Source: Distichodus sexfasciatus
Taxonomy: Eukaryota > Chordata > Actinopteri > Characiformes > Distichodontidae
Direction of reading: 5' to 3'
DNA: 64,000 nt
NCBI GenBank assembly: GCA_032718565.1
Contig: JAVGVS010000054.1
Span: 954,812-1,018,811, forward strand
Position 1 is the first letter of the stretch. Every line of letters starts with the position of its first letter. The notes under the pieces are model-generated. The model searched no databases, was not told where the DNA came from, and saw only the letters and a list, made by a program, of their open reading frames with translations. The position numbers were made by a program, and so were the translations under genes. Below are positions 11,197-22,485 of this stretch, one piece after another.

Positions 11197-11883
11197 GATG
11201 CACCATAATATTGGAATCATATCGGAACCGGACGTTAATTGTTTCTGTTCAGGTCATCGGTTTCGGACCGTTGCTTAGATTTGCTCGATACTTTCAGCCG
11301 ATGTTTTATGACGTATTTATTGTACGTCGGAAAGGCAGCGCTTGTGCCAGGCATGTCCAAAGTCTGCGGTGGGATTTTATACGGCCTGTGCCTTTTGTCG
11401 TAAAATGTAGGGTGTTATTTTGTGCCAAAATTCTGAGCATCTCTTGTCCTCACGTGCACATGCAAAAGCTTTTGAGCCGCACACTGCTGCACTTAATAGT
11501 GTGGTAGGTAAGCCACTCTTATCGTACTTCTATATGCGGTAGTACTACCCGGGGTTGTAGCTTGATGGCTCTCTACTCACTAGGTAGTGCATATGGAGTG
11601 TCACACGTGCCCTGTTTGCCTTGGCGTACCACATAGGACGGGAAGCGACTTTCTCTTAAAATATACGCTCGAAATGTGCCGCCCGTGCTTGACTCGGCTT
11701 TCACGCTCGCTTGACTCGGCGCTGTGTTAGAAATGTCAGAACTATTGTGTTGTTTTTGCGCCAAATTTCTGAGCACGCAGTGCAACTTCTCTCGCAAAGT
11801 CTCTTGTCTTTACATGTTGAGCTTGCACTTGACTCTGTCTTGCTCATTTATCGACATCGGTATCAGCAGATATAAGCATGAAA
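11197..11883 (+). mobile_element. Family H (hAT-like) relic, truncated by a family M insertion
   Basis: Starts near TGCACCATAATATTGGAATC and ends CGGTATCAGCAGATATAAGC. Most of it aligns with 16292-17085: CCGATGTTTTATGACGTA, GCGCTTGTGCCAGGC, TGGGATTTTATACGGCCTG. Open frames of 98 and 74 codons inside are not conserved. Its right terminus is missing where the family M element begins. Confidence 0.7.
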
Positions 11884-12533
11884 TGTGACCCTCCACGGCA
11901 AAACCAGTCGCTTGTTGCAACGGAGGTTTCCGAGAAAAAGGAGCGTTTATGTTGCGTGGGGTAAAACTTTGGATTTTTAGTTTTTAGTGTTTTGAAACAG
12001 TGGAAGGTCTATACTGTACTGTTGTGAATAAATTTTGCTGAAAAACTTACCCTTTCCATCCTAAACACGTGACTTTCTTGAGGTGAGGAATTCAGTTCCA
12101 GCAGAATGTTAAAAGTTTCTGTTTTGACCGCTCTACTTCAATATTTACAGTAAATCCATTCATTGACTAGCGTGAAGATATTTCTGCAGAATCCATCTTC
12201 GTCTCCCGAGTTCAGTTAACCTAACGCAGGTAGGCTATCCGTGTGGCTCAGAATGCAGCGTAGGCTACCGTAAATGCAAACGTAGCCGCGACCGCACCGA
12301 GCGTCTGTGAGTGCTACGGCGATAGTCAACTTCAAAGGCAGATTTCTCCGTTTCTCACTTGGCGTGACAGGAGAAACCCGACTCCTTTCAATGTTGATAT
12401 CTCAGTCATATGTCGTCCCATTCATTCGATATAGGTATCGTTTTGAAGCTTGATTTATACCCTTTCATGAAAACCCAATAACTCAATTTTGAACATTTGC
12501 GACAAGCGACTGGTTTTGCCGTGGAGGGTCACA
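11884..12533 (+). mobile_element. Non-autonomous TIR element, family M, copy 2
   Basis: Starts TGTGACCCTCCACGGC and ends with the inverse, GCCGTGGAGGGTCACA; the terminal repeats extend at least 35 bases. The 650-bp body closely matches copy 3. It begins exactly where a family H element breaks off, next to GATATAAGCATGAAA, so it probably inserted into that older element. No coding capacity is seen. Superfamily not assigned. Confidence 0.85.
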
Positions 12534-13424
12534 TATATATTTAAATGGCAACAACACGTTAACAGATAGCTGATGAAGTTGACACTTTAACATTCTGGCT
12601 GAGATGAGGAGACGAGATCAGCAACTAACAAGATCTGTAATCAGGCCAGATTGTGAGCTTGCATCAACCTAAGATGACTAGCAGTATCTTGTTTATCTCT
12701 TCGTTAATGATTTATAAACTGTCTACAACCTGATTATACATCATTTATAAGGGAATCTTATTGTGTAGTGGTGCCGAACTCTGGCCGCGGTAAAGCACGA
12801 GATGGTATTCAGGCTCCTCGCCCTGCTGTGTATCTTGTTTTGGGTTGGCAAAGTGCTAGAAAGTACCGACATCAACCTACTTGAGTTCTTTCTCCTCATA
12901 TCACAGGGTCAGGCACGCTGCACACCCCATGAATAGTGCTCAGTAAATTAGGGGCTCATACATATTCCAGAGATCAGGTGGGTAAGTTGTGGAATATTAC
13001 CGCCTCATGACCACGGGATCTGACTGTTAATCTGTGCAACATGAATAATACATGACTTGGGGGGAAGAACGTAGAAGATTTGAGGATCTTTTTCTTTTAC
13101 ACACTCAGATATCAGTCTCTATCAGATATGAGGTCTAAGTTAAATCATCTTTTACGTATCGGACGCTCTTATTTCAAGCTAGTGAAGCTGTATAAAACGG
13201 GCCTCGGCAATAAATGATTACAGACTGTTGATAAGTTCAAACGATTTTGGTACTGCTTTGGGTACGGGAGAAATTAATTAAACTAGAGGATGTTGTAGCA
13301 AGAAAATGGGTTAGGGTTCGAGTTAGACATAATGACGCCAGCACATAACGAATGCCGTTTATGACGCAAACGGGGCCGTTCATAATGCACTCAGTAACAT
13401 TTAGTCATTGAACACAAAGAGGTT
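12534..13424. other. No gene or repeat recognised
   Basis: Mixed-composition sequence without long open frames. Likely ordinary intron or decayed repeats. Confidence 0.5.
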
Positions 13425-13720
13425 ACTCATAAATTATGAATAAAAGGCATATAACTCCCGAACAAGTGCACGCTACACTGCTATAGCCTGCACGTTTTAG
13501 AGTTGAAACAGCGTTTCTAGCGCAAAAAACTAGAGCAGGAGCAGCGGCGCCGAACATGGGTGGATAATGAAATGATGACGCAGATAAGATTTTTACGGTC
13601 AGAAAAATGGATGGAACTCGCAAACGAGTGCACGTATCAACCAAGTGAATGAGGGCAACATACACCACTATAAGCCACACGTTTTAAAGATGTCGTGGCG
13701 CTTTTGGCGCCAAAGATGTT
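13425..13720 (+). repeat. Repeat E, with internal duplication
   Basis: Two related blocks (about 13440-13535 and 13604-13718) share the pattern CTC(A/G)CAA(A/C)(C/G)A-GTGCACG, TATAGCC, CACGTTTTA and a GCG-TTT-GGCGC end. A related single block is at 36335-36445. Function unknown; an 85-codon minus-strand frame spans it but has no recognisable domain. Confidence 0.5.
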
Positions 13721-13749
13721 AGAGGAATAACGTGGAGGAGAAATGGGTG

Positions 13750-13920
13750 TCAGGGATCTGGATAGGATATGACACGAAAGACAGACGTTAACAATCTTCC
13801 AGCAGACTTACAGTTAGACGGCTGTCGGACTGCTTCACAATTCGGACAGGGATCTGGTTAGGATTTGAACCACATGCTGAACTTTCGCAGTTCGCCAGGG
13901 ATCTGGTTAGGATTTAGCAA
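13750..13920 (+). repeat. Three copies of CAGGGATCTGGTTAGGAT
   Basis: The motif occurs at about 13750 (as GGATAGGATATGA), 13848 and 13894. The last two sit 46 bases apart and continue as TTTGAACC and TTTAGC. A local duplication; no function assigned. Confidence 0.5.
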
Positions 13921-14307
13921 ACTGCTACTCGTTAGCCGTTAGCCTGTGTAGCGTGGTGGTTAACCCAAACGTGGCCGAGAACGCGAGTAGGTAGGATTGC
14001 CACGCGAGTTGCTTTAAGAACTTTCTTACACAAAGAGCAAGGATTTCCACACAAATCCGAGTTCTAACAACACACACTCTATCAAAGAGATGAACCCAGT
14101 GACTGACAGTACTCACCGTTGAAGCTGGCGGGGTCGGAGAGATGGGCCGGGTGACTCAATGGCAGAGCAATGAGCCGTGAGGAAATGACTCCTTTTATAC
14201 CCTTTGAACCGCGACCGACCACTTCCGGGTCCTACTATCGGTCGTGGGAGGCAGTGCGTGTGACAGCGGGTGGAATAATAAAGATAATAATAAAAGGAAA
14301 GACAATA

Positions 14308-14949
14308 TGTGACCCTCCACGGCAAAACCAGTCGCTTGTCGCAACGGAGGTTTCCAAGAAAAATGAGCGTTTATGTTGCATGGGGTAAAATTTTGGGTTT
14401 TTTGTTTTTAGTGTTTTGAAACAGTGGAAGGTCTATACTGTACTGTTGTGAATAAATTTCGCTGAAAAACTTACCCTTTCCATCCTGAAAACGTGACTTT
14501 CTTGAGGTGAGGAATTCAATTCCAGCAGAATGTTAAAAGTTTCTGTTTTGACCGCTCTACTTCAATATTTACGGTAAATCCACTCACTGACTAGCGTGAA
14601 GATATTTCTCCGGAATCCATCTCCGTCTCCCGAGTTCAGTTAACCTAACGCAGGTAGGCTATCCGTGTGGCTGTGAATGCAGCGTAGGCTACCATAAATG
14701 CAAACGTAGCCGCGACTGCACCAAGCGTCTGTGAGTGCTATGGCGATAGTCAACTTCAAAGGCAGATTTCTCTGTTTCTCACTTGGCGTGACAGGAGAAA
14801 CCCGACTCCTTTCAATGTTGATATTTCAGTCATATGTCGTCCCATTCATTCGATATAGGTATCGTTTTGAAGGTTGATTTGTGCCCTTTCATGAAAACAC
14901 CATAACTCAATTTTGCGACAAGCTACTGGTTTTGCCGTGGAGGGCCACA
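14308..14949 (+). mobile_element. Non-autonomous TIR element, family M, copy 3
   Basis: Same length, ends and internal sequence as copy 2 with scattered single-base differences, so the two are relatively young paralogous insertions. The right end reads GCCGTGGAGGGCCACA. Confidence 0.85.
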
Positions 14950-15057
14950 AATATATGTGGTTGCATCAGCAATAAATCTGTTATTGCTACATAAACGTTA
15001 TCTCTCACATTTGGTTGGATCTACATTACTGATTAGGACACATCTATGACACATCGG

Positions 15058-15170
15058 GGTTAAGTTGCCCCGAGTTTTGTTGGTGGTACTGTTGGCACTA
15101 AGAGAGATCTGGATTTGAACCTGTGACCTCCTGGTCCGTAGGCGATTGACCTGCCACGTCACCAACATTT
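15058..15170 (-). mobile_element. Family C-like, diverged fragment
   Basis: GGTTAAGTTGCCCCGAGT and GATTTGAACCTGTGACCTCC retain the family C order. Confidence 0.5.
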
Positions 15171-15584
15171 GACCGAATGTAACGATTTATTCACTAACCG
15201 ATTCAGATGCTCAGACGCTCATTTTTCGCCTATTGATTTCACACAGCCGTAGTAAAACATTAAAACACACTCACATCCGACACTGGAAGTCCTTGTGGCA
15301 CTCCAGCAGCATGCGCTCAAACACGAGGGTCAACAACGCTTCCATCAGAGCTCAAAGCTGCCAGACAGACTCATGCAGAATAAAACATTTGTACTGTGAT
15401 TGCACGGACTGGCTGGGAAACGCTCAAGTGAGGCGTGTTGGTGAGTTGAAGTTTGCATTTGTAGGATTAATTGTGCACGACGATGCTTGTTCATGGGTAA
15501 GTCACGGGTTATATACGGTTAATGTTGGTGATGTAGCGGTAATGTTTAACAGTGGATGAAGTCTGGTGCCTGGTGAGATCACAT
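15171..15584. other. No gene recognised; one 108-codon frame
   Basis: A plus-strand frame at 15233-15559 has no recognisable domain, no low-complexity bias and no splice context. I treat it as chance. It ends just before the palindrome. Confidence 0.4.
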
Positions 15585-15816
15585 GATCTGCCGTAATGAG
15601 TCGGAAGTCGGCGTTCTATTTATTTAGATACGGGCCGATTATGTTGAGAAACATCAAACATATCGATTTTTCTTTTTTGGAGACCAGATTAATTTTGAAG
15701 ACCTTTTCTTTCATATAAGACCAAAAAAGAAAAATCAATATTTTTGATGTTTTTCAACATAATTGGCCCGTATCTAAATAAACAGAACGCCGACTTCCGA
15801 CTCATTACGGCAGATC
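15585..15816. repeat. 232-bp near-perfect palindrome (foldback element)
   Basis: Two 96-base arms, 15585-15680 and 15721-15816, are inverted copies matching at 91 of 96 positions by my count, around a 40-base AT-rich loop. The outer end is GATCTGCCGTAATGAGTCGG and the inner end GATTTTTCTTTTTTGG. TCACA occurs directly on both flanks (15579-15583 and 15820-15824) and could be a target duplication. No coding frame. It could be a foldback MITE or, if transcribed, a long hairpin RNA. Confidence 0.9.
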
Positions 15817-15904
15817 GGGTCACAATTATTCATCTATCCATCTATCTGTGCATTTACTGCATAATGGAATGTGCTTGAGATAAAATATATCAACATCTTG
15901 CAAA

Positions 15905-16260
15905 CATTCCATTCATTCATTTATTTTCTGAGCCGCCGAATCCCAGTTGGGGTCGTCGGGGGGACAGAAGCCTACCCCAGGAACTTATAGGCACAAGGCG
16001 GGGACCAACCCTGGGCAGGCGCCAACACACCACAGGGCACACACTCTCACACAATCACACTCACATTCACGCCTTAAGGGGCCAATTCAGAGTCACCAAC
16101 TAACCTAAATTGCATGGCTTTGGACTGTGGGAGGAAACTGGAGCGCCCGGAGAAAACCCACACGAACACAGGGAGAGCATGCCAACTCCACACAGAAAGG
16201 CCCCAGAACCTTCTCGCTGTGAGGTGGCAGCGCTAACCACTGTGCCACCGTGCCGCCCTC
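15905..16260 (-). mobile_element. DANA-like SINE, family B, full length
   Basis: Starts with the complement of the ATGAATGA tail (CATTCATTCATTTATTTTCT), then GGGCAGGCGCCAACACACC, GGGGCCAATTCAGAGTC, TTTGGACTGTGGGAGGAAAC and GAGCATGCCAACTCCACAC, ending in the head complement CACTGTGCCACCGTGCCGCC. This layout matches the tRNA-derived DANA-type SINEs of fish. Open frames of 67 and 74 codons across it are incidental. Confidence 0.88.
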
Positions 16261-16291
16261 CTAAATATTTATTTAATGGAAATGTAGTGTG

Positions 16292-17085
16292 GATGCACCA
16301 CAATATCGGGGATCACATCGGAATCGGCCGGTAATTGCTTTTCTGTAAATAATCGGCATTAGACCGATGCTTAGATATTTTCTGCCGATATTTTATGACG
16401 CATTAATTTCGCGTCGGAAAGATAGCGCTTGTGCCAGGCTTGTCCAAAGTCAGAGGTGGGATTTTCTACGGCCTGCGCCTTCTTTCTTAAAATGTATGCT
16501 GCTATTTTGAGAACATTCGTGAGCAAAATCTCTCGTCTTTATTGCGCTCAACTCTGCCTGCACGCACAGGATTTTTTTATTGATAAACTAATATTGCGTG
16601 TTTGCCTCATTTAGCGAATGTGAGCTTGCACACAGGCTGTGTCCCAAACCGCGTACTGCCACTCATAATAGTATGGTAGGTAAGGCGCTCTTCACATACT
16701 TTTCTATGCAGTAGTGTGCATCTCAGGAAATAGCCGGGGTTGTAACTTAACAGCTCTCTACGCACTAGGTAGTGCATATGGAGAGTTACACGCGCCCTAT
16801 TTGACTTGGTACACCATTATAGGGCGGAAATGACTTTTACTTTAAATGTTGTGCACTACGCTCAGAGTGCTCTGCTCTCCCTTTACGCTCTCTTGACTTG
16901 GCACTGCATTAAAAATGTCAGAGCCGTGATGTTAATTTTGTGCCAAGTCGTGCGCAGTGGAACTTTGGCAAGCGAAGTATCTCGTCTTTACACACTCAAC
17001 TCATTTATCGGTATCGGCAGATGTAAGCATGAAAATATCGGACATCAGCATCGGCCAATAATTTCCTTATCGTGCATCCCTAATG
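16292..17085 (+). mobile_element. Family H (hAT-like) relic, longest copy
   Basis: Left TGGATGCACCACAATATCGG and right CTTATCGTGCATCCCTA are imperfect inverted ends. The interior matches 11197-11883 and, inverted, 57665-58165. No target duplication is evident. A 106-codon frame inside shows no recognisable domain. Confidence 0.7.
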
Positions 17086-17127
17086 AGGACGTTTGGGCTT
17101 TAACAATGAGGTTGTTTAACAGATAAC

Positions 17128-17356
17128 AGGGCAGTTGGTGGTGTAACGGTTGGGCGTTCACCCCGTGATCAGAAGGTCGCTGGGTCGAATCCCAGACCTT
17201 TAAAGTTACCACTGAGGTTCTCATGAGCAAGGTACTGTCCTCGGGCACTGCCCATGTCACAAAGGAGTCAAACGCAGAGGTCACATTTGGTTGTGGTGCA
17301 CCGTGTGCCGTGCCGAGGTGTGTTCACAATGACAAATAATCACTCACTTTCACTTC
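17128..17356 (+). mobile_element. SINE family A, full length with internal deletion
   Basis: One of the best-kept heads: GGGCAGTTGGTGGTGTAACG, with B-box-like GGGTCGAATCCC. About 30 bases around the CTGCCCACTGCTCC block are deleted. Confidence 0.88.
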
Positions 17357-17359
17357 CAG

Positions 17360-18465
17360 ATACAAGGAGATGGCATTTAAAAAATGTACCCCTTACTAAT
17401 GGTAAATTATTTAACAAACATGAATATTTAAAAAATTAAAAGTGGTTTTATCTTTTCTGGTGGCGCAGCCTTCAGAACGGTGCCTGTGTGTTTTTTCAGC
17501 AGCTTGTGAGCCATCGACACTTCCCACAATGAACAAAGTTCTTGTTTTTGGATCATTTGAAATTCGGAATCCTGGATCTTCTGTCATTTTAACTATGATC
17601 CTATTTTTTTAAAAACTGTCACATTAACTGGAGCCAACCGAATGACTGCAGCCAAGTCTACAAGCATGTGATCACTCTTTTCTTCCACCACTCAGGACAC
17701 AATAAAACGTCTTCCAGGTGACCACTTTTCAGCTCAAACTGCGTTATCGTGGTCAGTCACGCGCCGGCCGCATCCCGTCGTCTCCGGCTCCAAATCCCTT
17801 TCTCCTGTCACCACAAAAGCCGCCTGTGGAAACCCGGCCAGCTCCCTGATTGACGCCCGCTTTGTTCTGGAATTGATTGCGGACTGAAGCCTCGACTTAC
17901 CGACATAAATCACTCCGACGCTTTTCAACCGCGTGGCTCCAGCTCTCAGACCCGCGTGTCGAGGAAGTCATAAAGCGGCAAGTTCACGCTTCGCCAAGCA
18001 GCGCTTATTTTTCGGGGATTGGGTCACCAAACGGCTCGCAACAAGACAGCCCTTAAATGAGCTCAGAAGAGGCGGTGTGTGTGTGTGTGTGTGTTTTTAC
18101 TTGTTTGTTTCTGTCTCGTCTGCCGTCGTGTAAATAGCTTATCGATGCATTTGCAGAAGAGTGGCCTAAGCTGAAGCCTGCGGGACAAAAGCTTTCGTTT
18201 GACCTGCCAGATGACGTCAGGTTCGACAAATGCTTTTTTTTTTTTCCTCTCTGCCGGGACCGTCACTGGCAAATTGCTCATAGATTTTCTCGCTATTTCT
18301 GTGACCACTGGCTGACCTTCTGTATTCAGTGGTGACCGCCATCGATTTCCGTGTCATTTCGACAACGCTCCGTAAGATGCCTTACCCTGGAAGGGAGGAT
18401 GCATGTCATATCACACAAAGGCCAAAACTAATTCAAATGATGTGGTTGGGTCTGTGATGACCGGG
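17360..18465. other. Mostly unassigned single-copy-like sequence
   Basis: Segment 17740-18060 is GC-rich with several CpGs (GCGCCGGCCGCATCCCGTCG) but has no defensible frame. (GT)n at 18074-18092. Confidence 0.45.
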
Positions 18466-18469
18466 GTCT

Positions 18470-18622
18470 ACTTGCAGGATACTTACCAACAGACCAAAAA
18501 GTCACAGGTTCAAATCCAGCTGCATCATATCACCAGAACTACCACCGTTGAGCCCCTGAGCACGACCCTTAACCCCTGAACTTAGGAAATGTAAGTCCCC
18601 CTTCTGCTAAAAGCCATAAATC
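18470..18622 (+). mobile_element. tRNA-derived repeat fragment
   Basis: AAAGTCACAGGTTCAAATCC, TTGAGCCCCTGAGCACGACC and CCTTCTGCTAAAAGCCATAA. The same general tRNA-head layout as family C, in forward orientation. Another short tail (CTGGATAAGAGCGGCTGCTA) is at 30468. Confidence 0.55.
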
Positions 18623-18731
18623 AGATCCTCCAGGATTTCGTCCTCCAGGAACGCAAATTCAGCCAATCCCTGCAAATTCATTACTACCGTGCAGTTTTTG
18701 ACCAATCACTGCAACTTTTCCACAATTTTTT
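18622..18731 (+). mobile_element. Family P, 5' fragment
   Basis: CAGATCCTCCAGGATTTCG and GCAAATTCATTACTACCGTG match the left quarter of the 33839 copy. It breaks off in a poly-T run, exactly at the start of a reverse family A SINE head. Confidence 0.7.
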
Positions 18732-18732
18732 T

Positions 18733-18809
18733 TTTCGGCCCAGGATTCGAACCGGCGACCTTCCGAGCACGGGGTGAACGTCCAAACCATTATACTATCA
18801 CCTGCCCTA
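18733..18809 (-). mobile_element. SINE family A head fragment
   Basis: Reverse head only: GGCCCAGGATTCGAACCGGC to ACCTGCCCTA. It abuts the family P fragment through a poly-T run. Confidence 0.75.
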
Positions 18810-19384
18810 GGCCTTGTTAATATGGTTATAAAATATGGAGATGCAAAGTCTGAAGAACGACTGGAGACGATTGTGAAACCTGCTTCAATCCCAAACGGCT
18901 GAGGAAAGTAGCTGGAAAAAGTCTGAGGTGCGTTCGTTCTGCGGTGTGTGTTGGTGTGGCAGCTGAGCCCGATTTCCACACGATTGCATCAGGATTTGGT
19001 GATCCGCCGGACCGAGGAACTGTCTCCAGCAGCGCCAATCAGACCTCGCGGCTTTCTCCCACTGCCCCAATGCAAATGATACATCATTTACCTTAAACGC
19101 CCTCGATTTGCAGGAGTTCGGCCAACGCCGTGTCAGACATTTTTGTTAAAAGCTGCGTCGAGGGAATGGCCCGACGGGGAAAAGTGTCGCAGAGCTAAAC
19201 ATGAGGCGAGATTTCGGAGCTGTCAGTCGAGAGCGTTTTAGAAGCAATTGCACAGCTGTGCTGATTGGAAGCCATCAGGTTGTGCTCTGCTCGGCTCTGC
19301 AGCGCACTTGCAATCTGGACGCCTTGGGGGAACTTTGTGGAGCTGAAATCAAGACGGTTTGCATTACGGACAGGCCTGAAGTTT
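18810..19384. other. No gene recognised
   Basis: Three overlapping minus-strand frames of 61-106 codons (18659-19070) share no recognisable domain and run into repeat DNA. I do not call them. Confidence 0.45.
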
Positions 19385-19890
19385 AAGGGCCTGTGTCCAC
19401 CAAACGCGTGTTTTCCGCATCTTTTTAATACAAATCCTGTGAGCTTTAGCGTTCAGAGCATTAAGCGCCTTCAGCAGGAAAAAAACTTTTTTTTTGTCGC
19501 TCTGCTCAGAGCACTTCAGGTTGAAATCTCTACAACTTTTAGAACAGCGCTGCGCTCATCAATGACACTTGTCTCTTGCTAGCTAATAAAAATCGAGGCA
19601 GGGGCGGGGCATACACTGTTAAGAACTCACTACAAATGGCGGCGCTTCTGTAGCAGCTGTAGAAGATTTCATCACCTAATCTCATCTCGAAGACGTGAGA
19701 AACCATTTCAAACGCTGCCACTAATGCTAAGATGCGATTTCTCTCCATCTTATCGGCTAAACTAGCGATCTCAAAGAAACACGTTGAAATAGGAACAAAC
19801 GAGGAAGTGCCCGATGGCGCTTTTCGTAACTTAGCAACAACGAGCGCTGAGAGAAAGCTCTACAGAAGTGAGGTTTTGAGTGCTCTCAGA
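19385..19890 (+). repeat. Dispersed repeat D, copy 1
   Basis: Shares long stretches with 49670-50335: GCTGCGCTCATCAATG, TCAAGTTGAAATCT-like sequence, GATTTCTCTCCAT, CGTAACTTAGCAACAAC. The opening GGGCCTGTGTCCACCAAACG resembles ends of some fish hAT elements. Open frames of 105 and 60 codons are not shared with copy 2. Confidence 0.65.
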
Positions 19891-19925
19891 GGAAAAAGGA
19901 ATATTCATTCCTAAAATCCTGTCAT

Positions 19926-20100
19926 TGGAAGGTTGACGGTTTGAGTCCCGGACCGGTAAAGGTACCACTGAGGTACTCATAAGTAAGGTACCGTCCCCAA
20001 GCACTGCTCCGCGGTGACTGCCAAAAAGCTGCCACTGCAGAGGTCACATTTCGTTATTGTGGTGTGTTTACAAAGACAAATAATCACTCACTTAAATTCA
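19926..20100 (+). mobile_element. SINE family A, head truncated
   Basis: GGAAGGTTGACGGTTTGAGT (B-box region) through TAATCACTCACTTAAATTC. It directly follows repeat D copy 1. Confidence 0.8.
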
Positions 20101-20557
20101 CATAAATGCTAAAAGCTGTAATTGTGAATTTGGAGCCGAATCTCCAGCCCGAGTGCAGTGGTTTTCTGGTCTTCGGTACATGTGACCTGTTTGTCGACCT
20201 GTGTGTGAGTCACACGTCCGAATCCGAGCCACCTAACCTCAGAGCGGTTTGTCTCTCTTTTTCTCACTCTCACTAAAAAGCTCTTCACAAAACCAGACTC
20301 CACGTCTTTGCTAAATGTCAACCCTAATCTATTCTCCAGCAAAATCACTTTACAGAAAGATCATGGCTAAAGACCCGGCGCGGCGCATCTGCTTCCCAGA
20401 GACCAGGAACGGGAGTGAGTGGAATGATACTGATGTGTTTGTGTTACGTGATTTGTGATGTGTGGTTATGTAACTGGTTTGTGGCTGAACACATTAGGGC
20501 AGCGTGTAAAAGTTTGGGGAAAAGATGCCTTGTGACTGCTGATGGTCTCTAGAGCAG
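20101..20557. other. No gene recognised
   Basis: A 31-codon frame at 20363 (MAKDPARRICFPETRNGSE...) is followed by a donor-like GGGAGTGAGTGG, but I recognise no protein and call nothing. Confidence 0.4.
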
Positions 20558-20962
20558 AGGTCAATCGATACTGGTTTTCCATGGACGATATCGATAGCGA
20601 TTAATGCTAGTTAACGAGGCTGATAACCGATATATGCAAAGAAAAAATTTAATTTTACAAACACCAAGCTCAGCTGAAACTCTCTCCTCTTCTCCTTCAC
20701 GCTGCGCTCGTGGGTGAGTGGCAACAAGACTTGATTGAGCGTTGATTGGCTACTATCTGTGTAACATACAGCCAATCAGAGACTGTTGTGGGCAGGGCAT
20801 TAAATGAAGCAGCGAGTCGAGGGCAGAAAAGAGACGGCAGTGGAGCCACAGCAGCGCAACCTTGAAATGAGTTAATATCAGTGATGGACAAATTTATCGG
20901 TGACAGTCAAAATGAAAGACAGACACCGATAATCGGCCCGACTGATAATCGGTCGACACCTG
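20558..20962 (+). mobile_element. Family R (GTCGACCGATTATCGG ends) element, near full length
   Basis: Left AGAGGTCAATCGATACTGG and right TAATCGGTCGACACCT are inverted and degenerate. The interior contains CAAACACCAAGCTCAGCTGA, GATTGGCTACTATC and ATTAAATGAAGCAGCGAGTC, shared with copies at 30549 and 42005. No transposase. Confidence 0.75.
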
Positions 20963-21265
20963 TACTCCAGAGTTGCCTCTCTGGGAGCTGACGAGGAGTG
21001 TAAGGAGAAATGTGATTTGATGAGTGATCATATGTGTGGCTACTTGGAGGATTTTTCCTGTTTGTCTGGATGTTTTGGCGGGTGTTTGGACATAATTATA
21101 TGTAAGTCAAAAGCAACCCATTTCATTCTTTTAGGTTTTCAAATAAACACAGCTTTCCTATAAAAGTCATCTTTGCTTTTAACAGCTTCTCTTCACATTG
21201 AAAAATGTTCTTGTATTTTTTTCTCAGGGACAGTTGGGTCCTCACAAGTGTCTGAAAACTGTCCC

Positions 21266-21331
21266 AGCCCTCCGTCTCTCTCTCTTCTCTCTCTCCCTCT
21301 CCCCCCCTCTTATCTCTCTCGCTCTCTCTCC

Positions 21332-21363
<32 letters not shown>

Positions 21364-21436
21364 GCTCTCTCTCTTTTCTCACTCCCTCTTCTCGCTCTCT
21401 CTCACTCCCTCTTCTCTCTCTCTCTCCCTCTTCTCA

Positions 21437-21476
<40 letters not shown>

Positions 21477-21518
21477 CTCACTACCTCTTCTCTCTCTCTC
21501 TCTCTTTTCTCCTCCCTC

Positions 21519-21565
<47 letters not shown>

Positions 21566-21578
21566 TCCTCTCCCCCTC

Positions 21579-21616
<38 letters not shown>

Positions 21617-21815
21617 CTCTTCTCACTCCCTCTTCTCTCTCTCTCCCTCTTCTCCTCCCTCTTCTCTCCATCTTCTCTCTCTCTCTCTCTCTCTCCTCTC
21701 TCCCTCTTCTCCTCCCTCTTCTCTCTTCTCTCCTTCTTCTCCTCCCCTCCCTTCATCCTTTTCTCCTCCCCTTCGTCCTTCCTTCACTTCATCCTTTTCT
21801 CCTCCCCTCTTCTCA

Positions 21816-21847
<32 letters not shown>
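21266..21847. repeat. 580-bp CT-rich tract
   Basis: (CT)n with CTCCCTCTTCT and CTCACTCCCTCTTCT units repeated many times, so it is partly a minisatellite. The Ser/Leu/Pro frames of 226-248 codons on the plus strand and Arg/Glu frames on the minus strand are artefacts of the repeat. Confidence 0.95.
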
Positions 21848-22164
21848 ATTGTCTGGTTTTATCAGTCAGCAAATGTAAGAAGCTCACATATAATCTGTGC
21901 ATCAAAGTGCTTTCTATAGGAGCCTGGAGATTAGCACACAGAGCATTATGATGCATCTCTAGCATAATGAGACTTCTCTTGTGCTTACTGGAATCCACTT
22001 ATTTGTATTGATGTGGCGTGTGTGTGTGTGGACAGATTTGCACACAGGCATATTTTAGCACTTCATACATGTGGGATTACAGTCAGTATGGAATTCTGTG
22101 GAGGTACCTAAGTGAGGTACACAGAAGGCACAGCTTTTAAAGAAGTTCTTCCTACACTTCCCAC

Positions 22165-22232
22165 TCACACTTACACACACACACACACACATACACACTC
22201 ACACACACACACACACACTCACACACACACAC
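22165..22232. repeat. CA microsatellite
   Basis: (CA)n with TACACACTCA interruptions. Confidence 0.9.
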
Positions 22233-22485
22233 TGATATGTTTCGTTGCTACATCTTTGTACACCCTCCCACTCTTACACGAGCCACTTTTTGGAGTGGTA
22301 TATTATAGACAAATGAATGTTATTGTTTTTAGACAGTTCCTTTATCACTGTCCTGTATTAATGACTCTCCCCGAGGCTGTTGCTTTTACACACAGAAGGA
22401 TTTTTATAGTGTCAGGTGTCATCTTCCTTTGTTGATGCTGAGAAGGCAGTGTCTAGCAGCATTTTGTCCAGTATATTAAGACATA

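Noticed and set aside
17128..17210. Possible tRNA gene (A- and B-box-like sequence)
   Set aside because: The same head recurs about 30 times followed by one SINE body, and no cloverleaf with an anticodon stem is evident. The other copies were rejected for the same reason.
20363..20458. 31-codon frame with a donor-like sequence, considered as a small exon
   Set aside because: No recognised protein, no convincing acceptor and no support beyond a GTGAGT match.
21173..21919. 248-codon Ser/Leu-rich frame and its Arg/Glu-rich antisense frames
   Set aside because: Produced entirely by the CT microsatellite.
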